Positions 1 to 8,559 of a stretch of DNA of 40,012 nt are shown piece by piece. The notes under the pieces were generated by a model. The model was not told where the DNA came from. It did not search any database and saw only the letters and a program-made list of their open reading frames with translations. The position numbers and the translations under genes were made by a program. Source of the stretch: Bacillota bacterium (lineage in GTDB: Bacteria; Bacillota; Clostridia; Acetivibrionales; DSM-1351); assembly GCA_023398105.1 (NCBI GenBank), contig JAEWST010000098.1, forward strand, positions 1-40,012, in the 5' to 3' direction. The stretch's first letter is position 1. Each line of letters opens with the position of its first letter.

Positions 1-134
1 TTCTTGCCTCGTTATATTTGCTAATGATTTTAAATTAATAGACTATCAAAATATTATGTTTAAGTGATAAGAGCACTACTTATTTTTGATGAAAAATCAG
101 TACTTGGATGATAATTTACTACCTTAAATTAAAA

Positions 135-1232
135 CTATACTAAATATCTTCTGGCAATATCTTTTAACGCAGATTTAATTATTTCAGGCCCTCCATTATT
201 TTTGAAAAGAATTTTTAAAGATTTGAAAGATAAATCCAAAGGGATTTTATTGATGGGATTTATATTCAGAAATGAAATTGAAGATTGGAGGACCTGTTTG
301 GATACTTTATTTGCAACAAATTGGATTTTATGTGCAAAAAAAGTACTGTGAAGTGTTCTGTTAGATAGAATGCTTATACTTTCTACAAACAGTTTTGTTT
401 TATGTAAACATATTTCCTCGTTTGTAAATATACAGAGAATTTCATCAGCCATATTAAATATGGATATGGTATTATCATTTAGCTGAGAGTCCATATCTAT
501 TACAATGAGATCATATAGTCCACTCGATTTCATAGTTTCAAGGATTAATTCAATATCCCGAGGCAGTAGCTCATTTATTTCAAATGAATTATTAGCTTTA
601 TTAAAGTAATGTATATTTGAAGCAACGTCTTTACAGCTCATTGTTGAAATCTTTGATATAAGGTTCTTATCTTGCTCTTTTGCATAATAAATAATATCAG
701 CGATAGAATACTCAGAACTATCAGAAAGAAAAACACCTGTTGAGGGGAACTGTTCAAGGTTTAAATAGAATACAGAAAGACCTGAATATGAACAAATTGT
801 ACTAATTCCAGTTGCTAATGTGGTTTTTCCAGTATTTCCAGTCGCTGAATATACAGCTACAAGCTTTGCTATTTTATCATTTTTATTTGCAATTATGTTA
901 TTGGATTTTGTAAAGATAATAATAATGTTTCCTGCAATTTGATTTGCATCCTGATACTTATTGATTGATGGAACATCCGCTAAATAAGCACTATTTGTTC
1001 CTGGTGTTAAAATAATCAGGTTCTTTTTGAATTGATTACAGATTTGATTATAATATTTCTCACAGGCTAGAATTATATCTGGATCTATTTTCTTAATCCA
1101 TTCTTCAACCTTGTAGGAATCATTATAGTAATTTACGAGTAATGTCTCAGAATAATGGTGAGTTAGATAATTACATAGATTAAATGAATACTCATTGTCA
1201 TCATCAAGAATTAATAGTTTAATAAGAGCCAT
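135..1232 (-). CDS. MinD/ParA-superfamily ATPase with receiver-like N-terminus (CpaE/TadZ-like)
   Basis: The 365-residue protein starts at ATG behind a good AGGAGAAAGGGG ribosome site. The first ~110 residues look like a degenerate response-regulator receiver (LILDDDNEYS with clustered Asp near residue 10). A deviant Walker A, ATGNTGKTTLA, follows near residue 130. Further on, the LIVIDMDSQLND segment fits a Walker B/switch region and IFTNEE fits the later MinD-fold strand. This layout, pseudo-receiver then MinD-type ATPase, is that of CpaE/TadZ proteins that position pilus machines. No other tad/cpa gene lies in the visible flank, so that role is only an analogy. It is transcribed alone from its own promoter. 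The last 134 bases of the window before its stop show nothing I can identify. The fold is likely; the cellular role is unknown. Confidence 0.7.
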   Translation of the reverse strand: MALIKLLILDDDNEYSFNLCNYLTHHYSETLLVNYYNDSYKVEEWIKKIDPDIILACEKYYNQICNQFKKNLIILTPGTNSAYLADVPSINKYQDANQIAGNIIIIFTKSNNIIANKNDKIAKLVAVYSATGNTGKTTLATGISTICSYSGLSVFYLNLEQFPSTGVFLSDSSEYSIADIIYYAKEQDKNLISKISTMSCKDVASNIHYFNKANNSFEINELLPRDIELILETMKSSGLYDLIVIDMDSQLNDNTISIFNMADEILCIFTNEEICLHKTKLFVESISILSNRTLHSTFFAHKIQFVANKVSKQVLQSSISFLNINPINKIPLDLSFKSLKILFKNNGGPEIIKSALKDIARRYLV

Positions 1233-1348
1233 TGCTATTCCCCTTTCTCCTTCTTCCTTTGTATATAAAAACTAAGTAAAAAAATCACCTAATTAATTAA
1301 CACTATTTAACGAAATTTAAAGAGAAAATTTAGCAACCATCTGCCTAC

Positions 1349-1378
1349 ATTATATTACAAATTATCATATTTTGTCAA
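1349..1378 (-). promoter_or_regulatory. Sigma-A type promoter for the CpaE-like ATPase gene
   Basis: On the minus strand there is a perfect -35 TTGACA (1373-1378), an 18-bp spacer and a perfect -10 TATAAT (1349-1354). Transcription would start near 1342, giving a leader of about 110 nt before the ATG at 1232. The leader is AT-rich and shows no recognisable riboswitch. Confidence 0.7.
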
Positions 1379-1458
1379 TATAATTTTAATAATTAATTGA
1401 TTTAATGTATAATCTTTCATTATAACAATAAAAATTCTATATTTTACATATTATTTTT

Positions 1459-1545
1459 CTCAACTTTCCCATATGAAAAGTATATGGGTGTTCAAACTTA
1501 TCAATGGTGTTGTTCATAGTGTGCTAAAACCGATATCGTGTCTAT
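1459..1545. repeat. Partial copy (A) of an intergenic hairpin repeat family
   Basis: The segment begins CTCAACTTTCCC and contains a 7-bp hairpin, CCCATAT/ATATGGG (1468-1488). It continues with GGTGTTCAAACTTATCAATG (1487-1506). The same order of blocks occurs at both ends of copy D (28673-28829) and, more diverged, of copy C (26197-26396). Only one end is seen here. It lies just past the stop of the lipoprotein gene, where it may also act as a terminator. Confidence 0.55.
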
Positions 1546-1558
1546 TTGTTACTTTTTG

Positions 1559-2359
1559 TCAAAACTCATTCACTGATATCTTCCCCATCTTTGTAAATGC
1601 CTCTACCTCTATGTCTCCGTCCTCTCCAGTGAACTGGTTATTTTTAACTGTTCCAGTGCTGTTGAGTTTTATGTTTGAGTCAACTGGAAAATATAAATCT
1701 ATATTTCCCTTTTTTGTTTTAAAGGAATACTTTGATTTCTCCTGGCACTGAGCTTTTATGTAAATGTTTCCAGAGATAATATTTACATAGGATTGATTTG
1801 ATAGCCTTCCAGAATTCAATCTAACATTTCCATTATCACAATTATATACTAATTGTCCTTTAAAGGATTTTATCTCAGAGTTTACATAATCCAAATTCGC
1901 TGATATATCTCCTTCAAATTTATCTCTTAGTATAATACTTCCGTATTTCTGAGATAAATTCATAACATTTATTTGGTTTGGAATTGTTAACTTTATATCT
2001 GTGTAAATGTCCTTGTGGTTCTTTATTGTTCCATCGTATTCAACTGTAAAAAACAGTGTATTATCCTTTTCTTCAGAAATTATGGAGTACTTTTTCAGTA
2101 ATTCCTCTAATTCTTCATTTGTTTTATTATCTCTGATAGTGTGTTTTGCTTCAACTTTAATAACTTTTTTATCCCAGCAATAAATTTGAAGATTTCCTGA
2201 ATCAATAGATATATCTAAAGCTTTTGTGGTTCTGCTTAAATCAATGGAGGAGTCATCATACATTGATGCCCCATGCTTTGGAATAACTGCTTTTTCCTCT
2301 CTGCAGCCAGTTGTGATAATTAACAAAAATAGTAATATGCATAGAATTACACCCTTCAT
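1559..2359 (-). CDS. Lipoprotein with DUF4097-like beta-repeat (adhesin-fold) domain
   Basis: The 266-residue protein begins with a lipoprotein signal: a hydrophobic run ending in LLIITTGC, with the lipobox cysteine at residue 19. The mature part is rich in short beta-strand units such as LDISIDSGNLQIYCWDKKVIKV, GDISANLDYVNSEIK and GNVRLNSGRL. This is the pattern of DUF4097/putative auto-transporter adhesin head-like proteins, which form right-handed beta-helices. It should be anchored on the outer face of the membrane. AGGAG precedes the ATG with a good spacing. It appears monocistronic. No ligand or enzymatic role can be read from the sequence. The lipoprotein call is firm; the domain call is moderately sure. 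Confidence 0.75.
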   Translation of the reverse strand: MKGVILCILLFLLIITTGCREEKAVIPKHGASMYDDSSIDLSRTTKALDISIDSGNLQIYCWDKKVIKVEAKHTIRDNKTNEELEELLKKYSIISEEKDNTLFFTVEYDGTIKNHKDIYTDIKLTIPNQINVMNLSQKYGSIILRDKFEGDISANLDYVNSEIKSFKGQLVYNCDNGNVRLNSGRLSNQSYVNIISGNIYIKAQCQEKSKYSFKTKKGNIDLYFPVDSNIKLNSTGTVKNNQFTGEDGDIEVEAFTKMGKISVNEF

Positions 2360-2549
2360 TTATATACTCCTACAAAACTTATATTTGCAAGAATAATACC
2401 ATATAATTCCATATGTTCTCAATTTATTTCCCTAATGTGCTTTGCTTCAAAGTTACTATTCGAAAAACACTAGAGCTATTACACCCACTAAAAATCGTAT
2501 AAGCAGCAGAAAAATAGAATTCGTTATAACCTAATATTTTCAATTGTAA

Positions 2550-2765
2550 ATTATATGCATTGAATTTTACCAACGAAAAATTGGGGTAGAAATAATTTCC
2601 GAAATAGATATAAATCTTAAGAATGTATTCTGGAAAAGTTACGAATATGGCATTATAAAAATAAAGGCAAAATGCTTTTGTATTTTATCCAAGTAATGAT
2701 TTATAAACAGCATAATTCGCCTAAAAACGATAGCTTCTTTAGCGAAGGCATTGGACTGTAATTGA
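2550..2765 (+). pseudogene. Decayed coding remnants in the 2360-2907 gap
   Basis: The 548-bp gap holds no intact gene. On the plus strand two short open stretches look once-coding. One (2550-2696) reads IGVEIISEIDINLKNVF then SYEYGIIKIKA. The other (2700-2765) reads RLKTIASLAKALDCN, which closely matches the last helices of an XRE-type helix-turn-helix domain (pattern PSLKTLxxIAKALxC). Both lack a start codon and a ribosome site and are broken by stops. A third fragment, DIPYSDEVQPPPEYKNYVII and a stop, lies near 2784-2844. I read these as remains of one or more lost genes. Database homology was not tested. Confidence 0.3.
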
Positions 2766-2907
2766 ATTTAGCAATATTTTGAGATATCCCATATTCAGAT
2801 GAAGTACAACCTCCACCTGAATACAAGAATTATGTAATAATCTAAATCATTATTATCTAAAGCAATTATTTAGAAAAGTAAAGTCAATTTCTATCGTTCG
2901 GCAAGCC

Positions 2908-3711
2908 CTAAATCAATCCCTTCATATAGCCTGCGAAATGTGAAAAAACTATTTCAGGTTCTTCTAAGGAAGAGCACCATTTCTTTATCCACTCAATTGA
3001 GATATAGCCCTTGTAGTCATTTTCCTTTAACAACCTTATAATAGTTTTTATTGGAATATCACCATATCCCATCATTTTATACTTTACAACACCATCTATG
3101 ACTAAAGAGTCCTTAACATGTAAAAAACAAATGTAATCCTTTAAATTTTCAAAAGTATATTCTACTGTTTCATTAAAAAATCTAATTGGATGATGAACAT
3201 CCCAAAGAACACCTACACTATCAGAGTTGACAGTTTCTATTAGTGCCTTCAGAACCTTGGAATTTGCGAAAACACCATTTGTTTCTATCAAAAGTCTTAC
3301 ACCTCTAAAGTTGGCTCTCTGTGCCAGCTTTTTTAATTTTTCAATTACAAAATCTATATCTACCTCACCAGGTCTAGGCTGAGCATCTCCTAAAACTCTA
3401 ACATAAGGGGTTTCTAGCTTTGCAGCAAGCTCAATATAGTCAATACCCTCTTGTAGCTGCTTTTCTATATTTGCTTTATCAAATAAAAAACAAGCCGAAG
3501 ACAAACATGGAATATCAAGACCTATTTTAACAATTTTTTTCTTTGTCAATTCAATATCTTCAGCAGTAAATTGTTTTATTCTTGGTGCATACATCTCATT
3601 TTCAATGCCTCTGATTTCAATACCATCAAACCCAATATCCTTTGCAGTTGAAAGCATGTCTTCCCAACTCCAGTTTGGACAACCGAGCGTAGAAAACGAA
3701 ATTTTCGTAAT
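2908..3711 (-). CDS. Sugar phosphate isomerase/epimerase (AP-endonuclease-2 TIM barrel), probable ATT start
   Basis: The product matches the xylose-isomerase-like TIM-barrel family: ISFSTLGCPNWSW at the N-terminus, GFDGIEIRG on strand 1, later VRVLGDAQPRPGE, LLIETNG, VGVLWDVHHP, and FLHVKDS near the C-terminus. Conserved Glu, Asp and His residues fit metal-dependent isomerases/epimerases acting on sugars or inositol derivatives. The substrate cannot be told. The open frame runs upstream to a TTG at 3795, but that extension has no ribosome site and is not family-like. A strong GGAGGTGG (3715-3721) lies just before the conserved region. The only in-frame codon at proper spacing is ATT at 3711. 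The GTG at 3717 lies inside the ribosome site itself. I chose 3711, giving 267 codons. Confidence 0.75.
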   Translation of the reverse strand: MTKISFSTLGCPNWSWEDMLSTAKDIGFDGIEIRGIENEMYAPRIKQFTAEDIELTKKKIVKIGLDIPCLSSACFLFDKANIEKQLQEGIDYIELAAKLETPYVRVLGDAQPRPGEVDIDFVIEKLKKLAQRANFRGVRLLIETNGVFANSKVLKALIETVNSDSVGVLWDVHHPIRFFNETVEYTFENLKDYICFLHVKDSLVIDGVVKYKMMGYGDIPIKTIIRLLKENDYKGYISIEWIKKWCSSLEEPEIVFSHFAGYMKGLI

Positions 3712-3886
3712 AACCACCTCCGAAAAATGATAATACTCAATTACATTTATTAACATAACTGTAATTATTTTATCACACAAATGTAAATTAATCAACTCTG
3801 CTACTTTTGAAGGTATTCAAGAATAGATTGTTCAAGCTAACCTCCATTCGCTGATACCACTGGCGACACTAATAGTAAGTATTGTT

Positions 3887-4348
3887 CTAAAACAATTTTT
3901 TATTTGACAGAGAAAGTGCAATTAATCTGAAAACCCAATACCCAACAATTGCTCCCAGAACATTTAGTATTAAATCATCAATATCACTTGCTCCCACTCT
4001 CAAAATATATTGAGCAACTTCAATTGTAAGTGAAGATAGTAATGCCACAAAAACTATCTTTTGTAATCTATCCAGCTGCTTAAAAACTATCGGGAACAAA
4101 AACCCCATTGGCATAAAAGCAGCAATATTCCCCACCAAATTTGTAATAATAGGTCTCATATCATATCCAGAGGTCAAAAAGTCAACTATGGTTCTAAATG
4201 GAATTAAATTTATACTACGGTGTTCGACCTCTCTGCCATAATACTTACTTAAAAGCGTCAAGTATGCCAGCAGCAGTAAGTACGCTATTAATAAAACTGC
4301 AAATATAACTTTTATGTATTTTATATTATTATAAAACTTGATTTTCAC
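3887..4348 (-). CDS. VanZ-family membrane protein
   Basis: A 153-residue integral membrane protein with four predicted hydrophobic segments (about residues 12-33, 66-90, 93-115, 125-148). It carries the VanZ-family signature residues: NLIPF near residue 47, GNIAAFMPMGFLFP near 73-86, E-x-x-Q near 105, and the DIDDLILNVLGAIVGY block near 117-132. VanZ-like proteins are linked to low-level teicoplanin resistance in Tn1546, but most homologues have no known function. The start is a GTG five bases after AGGAGG. It stands downstream of purL and its terminator, so probably has its own expression. The family call is firm; function is open. Confidence 0.85.
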   Translation of the reverse strand: MKIKFYNNIKYIKVIFAVLLIAYLLLLAYLTLLSKYYGREVEHRSINLIPFRTIVDFLTSGYDMRPIITNLVGNIAAFMPMGFLFPIVFKQLDRLQKIVFVALLSSLTIEVAQYILRVGASDIDDLILNVLGAIVGYWVFRLIALSLSNKKLF

Positions 4349-4406
4349 AATAACCTCCTAGCTAATTAATGCTGTAATAATGTGGGAAAGTTGCGTTACT
4401 AATAAG

Positions 4407-4447
4407 AAATTAGGAAAGCCGAAAAATTAATTCAGCTTTCCTAATTT
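4407..4447 (-). terminator. Inverted repeat terminator after purL
   Basis: A perfect 13-bp stem (4407-4419 with 4435-4447; AAATTAGGAAAGC and its complement) encloses a 15-nt loop. The flanks are A/T-rich on both sides. It lies about 100 bp past the purL stop and about 60 bp before the VanZ-like gene, so it likely ends the purL transcript. Confidence 0.55.
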
Positions 4448-4549
4448 AGTTATATCTCAGTATTTCTATTTCTAAAAACATATCTTTTAAAGCCAGTTTC
4501 AACTAGCTTGTCTATTATTCAACAAGCTTAAACTACTTTTTGACAGGCT

Positions 4550-7500
4550 TTAACCAAAGTACTCAACACCTGCTTCAAATAGCTTCTGATCCTTTTGTCC
4601 AGGTATATTTCTGTAAAGGTTTGAGCCTATTCTTTCTGAGTGACCCATCTTTCCAAACACCCTACCGTCAGGGCTTGTAATACCTTCAATTGCATTTACC
4701 GAGCCATTTGGATTATATGCGATATCGTAGGTTGCTTTGCCCTCTAAATCTACATATTGAGTAGCAATCTGTCCATTAGTCTCTAATGTTTTAAGTACTG
4801 CTTCACTTGCAGTAAAGCGACCTTCTCCATGGGAAATGGCAATTGTATGAAGGTCTCCAACTTTAACATTATTCAACCAAGGTGACAGATTTGATGTTAT
4901 TTTTGTATTTACTAAGCAAGACTGATGGCGTCCAATTGTATTAAAGGTTAATGTTGGACAACTGTCATCTATGTCTCTGATTTCTCCAAATGGAAGCAAA
5001 CCTAGCTTAATTAGTGCTTGGAAGCCATTGCATATACCCATTACCAAGCCATCTCTTTGATTTAATAGCTTCATTACTGCTTCACTTACAACAGGATTTC
5101 TGAAAGCTGTTGCTATAAATTTACCTGAACCCTCAGGTTCATCACCAGCACTAAAGCCACCTGGAATCATTATTATCTGTGAATTATTTATTAGTCTTTC
5201 CATTTCTTTTATGGACTCTTCAATATCCTTGTGTGACATATTTCTAATTACTAAGGTTTCTACAATTCCACCTGCATTTTCGAATATCTTTTTAGTATCA
5301 TATTCACAGTTTGTTCCTGGGAATACAGGAATAAATATTCTAGGTTTTGCTACTTTTGCTGTTGGCTTAACCTTTGACTTTGCTTCAAAACTGTATTCTA
5401 CAGGTATTTCTTTTATTTGCTTTGCTCTAGTTGGGAATACCTTTTCAAGTGGTTCCTGCCATTTTTGAGCGAGCATGTCAAGTGCAATTACAGTGCCGTT
5501 TATATTAATTTCAGGGATGCCTGTTGTAGTTCCCAGCAATGTATATTCTAAACCGCTAAATACTTTAGCTAAATCAGTGCTTTCAGCCAATTCAAGTATT
5601 ATTGAACCATAGTATGGCTTAAATAACATTGCAGTATCTATACCATTTTCAAAATTAAATCCAATCATATTACCAAATGCCATTTTACTAATTATTTCAG
5701 CAATACCGCCTTCTCTTATTGAGCTTGCAGATAATATAGCTTTTTCGTTTGCCATTTTGTAAATATGACTGTACACTTTGTCCAATTGTTCGAAATCAGG
5801 CAAACTATTTTTATCCAAACCTACATTGAGCATTACTACCTTACTGCCTGTCGCCTTAAATTCATTTGAAATAACATTATTTACATTAACAGTGCCAACT
5901 GCAAAGGATACAAGTGTTGGTGGAACATCCAAATCCATAAAGCTTCCTGACATACTGTCCTTACCACCGATAGCTGCAGTTCCTAGTTTTAGTTGAGCAT
6001 AATAGCCACCTAACAATGCACTAAGCGGTTTACCCCAACGCTTGGCATCCTTGCCCAACTTTTCAAAATACTCTTGGAAGGTAAGCCTTGCTTTGTTGTA
6101 ATCGCCTCCCATTGCTACAATTTTTGCAATTGACTCAACTACCGCAAAAACAGCACCATGAAATGGGCTCCAAGTTGATATACCAGGGTTATAGCCATAT
6201 GACATCAATGTGCCTGTAGTTGTATCACCTTCCATCAATGGTAGCTTTGCAGCCATACCCTCTGCTGGTGTCAACTGAGTTTTTCCACCGAATGGCATTA
6301 AAACAGTATTAGCACCGATTGTAGAGTCAAATCTCTCCACAAGACCCTTCTGACTACATCTGTTTAAATTCTGCAAATTTTCAATCCACTTATCTGTAAT
6401 ATCATCAATTTTAATATCCTTATATTTATCAAAATAAGTCTCTTCTTGTGGAGCCATAACCTCTATATTTATTCTTTGCTTTGCTCCATTTGAATTGAGG
6501 AACTCACGGCTTAAATCCACTATCTTATTGCCTCTCCATGTCATCTTCAGTCTAGCTACTTCTGTTACCTCAGCAACTACAATGGCTTCAAGATTCTCTT
6601 GCGATGCAAAATTAATGAATTTCTCAACATCCTTTTCATCAACAACAACAGCCATACGCTCTTGTGATTCTGATATGGCAAGCTCTGTTCCATCAAGACC
6701 CTCATATTTTTTTGGAACCACATCAAGATTTATTTCAAGTCCATCAGCCAATTCACCAATAGCAACAGATACTCCACCTGCACCAAAGTCATTGCATCTT
6801 TTAATAAGAGTACTGGCATCAGGGTTTCTGAATAACCTCTGAATTTTTCTCTCAGTTGGCGGATTACCCTTCTGAACCTCTGCACCACAAGTAACTAGTG
6901 ATTCTTCAGTATGAGCTTTTGATGAGCCCGTTGCTCCTCCACAGCCATCTCTTCCAGTTCTTCCACCTAATAGTATTATTTTGTCTCCTGCTTGTGGAAC
7001 CATACGAACTACATTTTTTCTAGGTGCAGCACCAATTACAGCACCGATTTCCATTCTCTTTGCTACATATCCCTCATTATATATTTCAGCAACTTGACCT
7101 GTTGCAAGTCCAATTTGATTTCCATATGAACTATAACCAGAAGCAGCACCTGTAGTTATCTTTTTCTGTGGAAGCTTTCCTGGAATGGTATCTTCTAGCT
7201 TCGTTCTTGGATCTCCGCTTCCTGTAACTCTCATTGCTTGGTAAACATAAACTCTACCTGACAAGGGATCTCTTATAGCACCGCCTAAGCAAGTAGCAGC
7301 TCCACCAAAAGGTTCTATTTCAGTAGGGTGATTATGTGTTTCATTTTTGAACATAACAAGCCATTCTTCATTATTGCCATTTATATCTGCATTAACAACT
7401 ATGCTACATGCATTTATCTCATCTGATAAGTCCAAATCCTCCAGCTTGCCCTGCTTTTTAAGTGCCTTCATTGCTAAAAGTGCTACATCCATAAGGCATA

Positions 7501-8317
7501 CGTCTTTGTCATCACGACCCTTGTAAATGTCTTCTCTTGTGGTCTTATAATCATTAAAAGTGTCCTTGATTATATCTGAGTATTTACCATCTTCAAATTT
7601 CACACTGTCAATGCAGGTTAGGAAAGTAGTATGTCTGCAATGGTCTGACCAATAAGTATCAATCATTCTCATTTCAGTTACTGATGGTTCACGTTTTTCT
7701 GTGTTTTTGAAATAACCCTGGCAAAAAACCATATCATCAAAGGACATTGCAAAACCCATTCTGTTTAACAACTCTGAAAGTTGTTCTTCATTCATAGCGG
7801 TAAAGCCATTAATTATTGCAACATCCTCTGGCTGTTCAACCTCTGTCTTTAATGTATCAGGCTTCTCCATCTTCGCTTCCTGACTTTCAACAGGATTTAT
7901 ATAGTACTTCTTAATTGCTAAAAACTCATCAGTTGTAATATTTCCTTCAAGTACAATTACTCTAGCAGCTTTAATTTCGGGTCTTTCACCTTGAGTTAAT
8001 AGTTGGATACACTGAGCAGCCGAGTCCGCTCTCTGGTCGTATTGGCCTGGTAAATACTCAACCGCAAATGCCTTGCATCCTTCTGGAATCTTGTATCCTT
8101 CATCATAAGCAAAATCCACAGGCGGCTCAGAAAAAATAGTATTTCTTGCCATCACATATTCCTCATAATTTATTCCTTCTATATCATACCTATTTACTAT
8201 TTTGACAGACTCTAATGTGTTTATTCCAAGAGTCCCCTTTAAATCTGATAATAGCCCTTGAGCTTCAACATCATATGGATGCTTCTTTTCAACAAATAAC
8301 CTTTTTACATTGCTCAT
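4550..8317 (-). CDS. purL: Phosphoribosylformylglycinamidine (FGAM) synthase, single-chain
   Basis: A 1255-residue enzyme of purine synthesis converting FGAR, glutamine and ATP to FGAM. It combines the synthetase and glutaminase parts in one chain, as in the E. coli-type PurL, rather than the three-subunit PurS/PurL/PurQ of Bacillus. The N-terminal substrate-binding region is followed by the ATP-binding synthetase halves (KNETHNHPTEIEPFGGAAT, GGRTGRDGCGGATGSS, PFGGKTQLTPAEGMAAKLPL, GGKDSMSG). The C-terminal class-I glutaminase has nucleophile Cys1096 in GICNGFQ and the SHGEGRF motif near 1162. GHSER lies near the end. The gene is alone, not in a pur operon. The ribosome site for ATG 8317 is weak (AGGTAGG is 16 nt away). 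Two tiny leader ORFs precede it, one ending in an ATGA overlap with purL. Confidence 0.95.
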   Translation of the reverse strand: MSNVKRLFVEKKHPYDVEAQGLLSDLKGTLGINTLESVKIVNRYDIEGINYEEYVMARNTIFSEPPVDFAYDEGYKIPEGCKAFAVEYLPGQYDQRADSAAQCIQLLTQGERPEIKAARVIVLEGNITTDEFLAIKKYYINPVESQEAKMEKPDTLKTEVEQPEDVAIINGFTAMNEEQLSELLNRMGFAMSFDDMVFCQGYFKNTEKREPSVTEMRMIDTYWSDHCRHTTFLTCIDSVKFEDGKYSDIIKDTFNDYKTTREDIYKGRDDKDVCLMDVALLAMKALKKQGKLEDLDLSDEINACSIVVNADINGNNEEWLVMFKNETHNHPTEIEPFGGAATCLGGAIRDPLSGRVYVYQAMRVTGSGDPRTKLEDTIPGKLPQKKITTGAASGYSSYGNQIGLATGQVAEIYNEGYVAKRMEIGAVIGAAPRKNVVRMVPQAGDKIILLGGRTGRDGCGGATGSSKAHTEESLVTCGAEVQKGNPPTERKIQRLFRNPDASTLIKRCNDFGAGGVSVAIGELADGLEINLDVVPKKYEGLDGTELAISESQERMAVVVDEKDVEKFINFASQENLEAIVVAEVTEVARLKMTWRGNKIVDLSREFLNSNGAKQRINIEVMAPQEETYFDKYKDIKIDDITDKWIENLQNLNRCSQKGLVERFDSTIGANTVLMPFGGKTQLTPAEGMAAKLPLMEGDTTTGTLMSYGYNPGISTWSPFHGAVFAVVESIAKIVAMGGDYNKARLTFQEYFEKLGKDAKRWGKPLSALLGGYYAQLKLGTAAIGGKDSMSGSFMDLDVPPTLVSFAVGTVNVNNVISNEFKATGSKVVMLNVGLDKNSLPDFEQLDKVYSHIYKMANEKAILSASSIREGGIAEIISKMAFGNMIGFNFENGIDTAMLFKPYYGSIILELAESTDLAKVFSGLEYTLLGTTTGIPEININGTVIALDMLAQKWQEPLEKVFPTRAKQIKEIPVEYSFEAKSKVKPTAKVAKPRIFIPVFPGTNCEYDTKKIFENAGGIVETLVIRNMSHKDIEESIKEMERLINNSQIIMIPGGFSAGDEPEGSGKFIATAFRNPVVSEAVMKLLNQRDGLVMGICNGFQALIKLGLLPFGEIRDIDDSCPTLTFNTIGRHQSCLVNTKITSNLSPWLNNVKVGDLHTIAISHGEGRFTASEAVLKTLETNGQIATQYVDLEGKATYDIAYNPNGSVNAIEGITSPDGRVFGKMGHSERIGSNLYRNIPGQKDQKLFEAGVEYFG

Positions 8318-8331
8318 AATAATACGTCCAT
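8314..8331 (-). CDS. Possible 5-codon coupling ORF overlapping the purL start
   Basis: ATG GAC GTA TTA TTA TGA encodes MDVLL and its TGA overlaps the purL ATG as ATGA. AGGTAGG stands immediately before it. This could deliver ribosomes to the purL start by translational coupling, since purL itself lacks a close ribosome site. It is very short and may be chance. Confidence 0.25.
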   Translation of the reverse strand: MDVLL

Positions 8332-8341
8332 GTCCTACCTT

Positions 8342-8371
8342 CTATACAAAATACTTTTTGAAAAAGGACAT
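8342..8371 (-). CDS. Possible leader peptide ORF upstream of purL
   Basis: A nine-codon ORF, MSFFKKYFV then TAG, sits behind an excellent AGGGAGGTG ribosome site (8380-8388). It is in the same reading frame as purL, with the TAG being the only stop between it and the purL ATG. Its peptide resembles the start of PurL (MSNVKRLFV). It might be a regulatory leader, a coupling device, or a duplicated and abandoned 5' end of purL. A hairpin with CGCAC/GTGCG arms lies upstream near 8407-8432. No classical purine riboswitch is seen. Confidence 0.4.
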   Translation of the reverse strand: MSFFKKYFV

Positions 8372-8485
8372 AGACTTGACACCTCCCTAATATTTGATAA
8401 TTCTACCGCACCATATATTTTTTATGTGCGAAGTTTGAGTTACTTTATATAAATCCAAATTGATGCCAGTTATCCTTCTGCATTC

Positions 8486-8513
8486 TTTACATTTAATTAT
8501 AATATGATAAAAT
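8486..8513 (+). promoter_or_regulatory. Probable promoter of the LysR-family gene
   Basis: TTTACA (8486-8491), a 16-bp spacer and TAAAAT (8508-8513) lie 46 bp before the ATG at 8560. A second, unpaired TATAAT-like run lies inside the spacer region. The spacing and AT content support a sigma-A promoter, with moderate confidence. Confidence 0.45.
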
Positions 8514-8559
8514 ATATTAGTAAAATTAATATATTTAATATAATACATTAGGAGTACTT

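Noticed and set aside
2550..2696. NUDIX hydrolase remnant
   Set aside because: The SYEYGIIKIKA stretch is only loosely like the middle of MutT proteins; the NUDIX box itself is absent, so the family was not assigned.
8318..8559. Purine riboswitch before purL
   Set aside because: The conserved core and two-loop pairing of purine or PRPP riboswitches could not be found; only a simple hairpin and the leader ORFs are seen.
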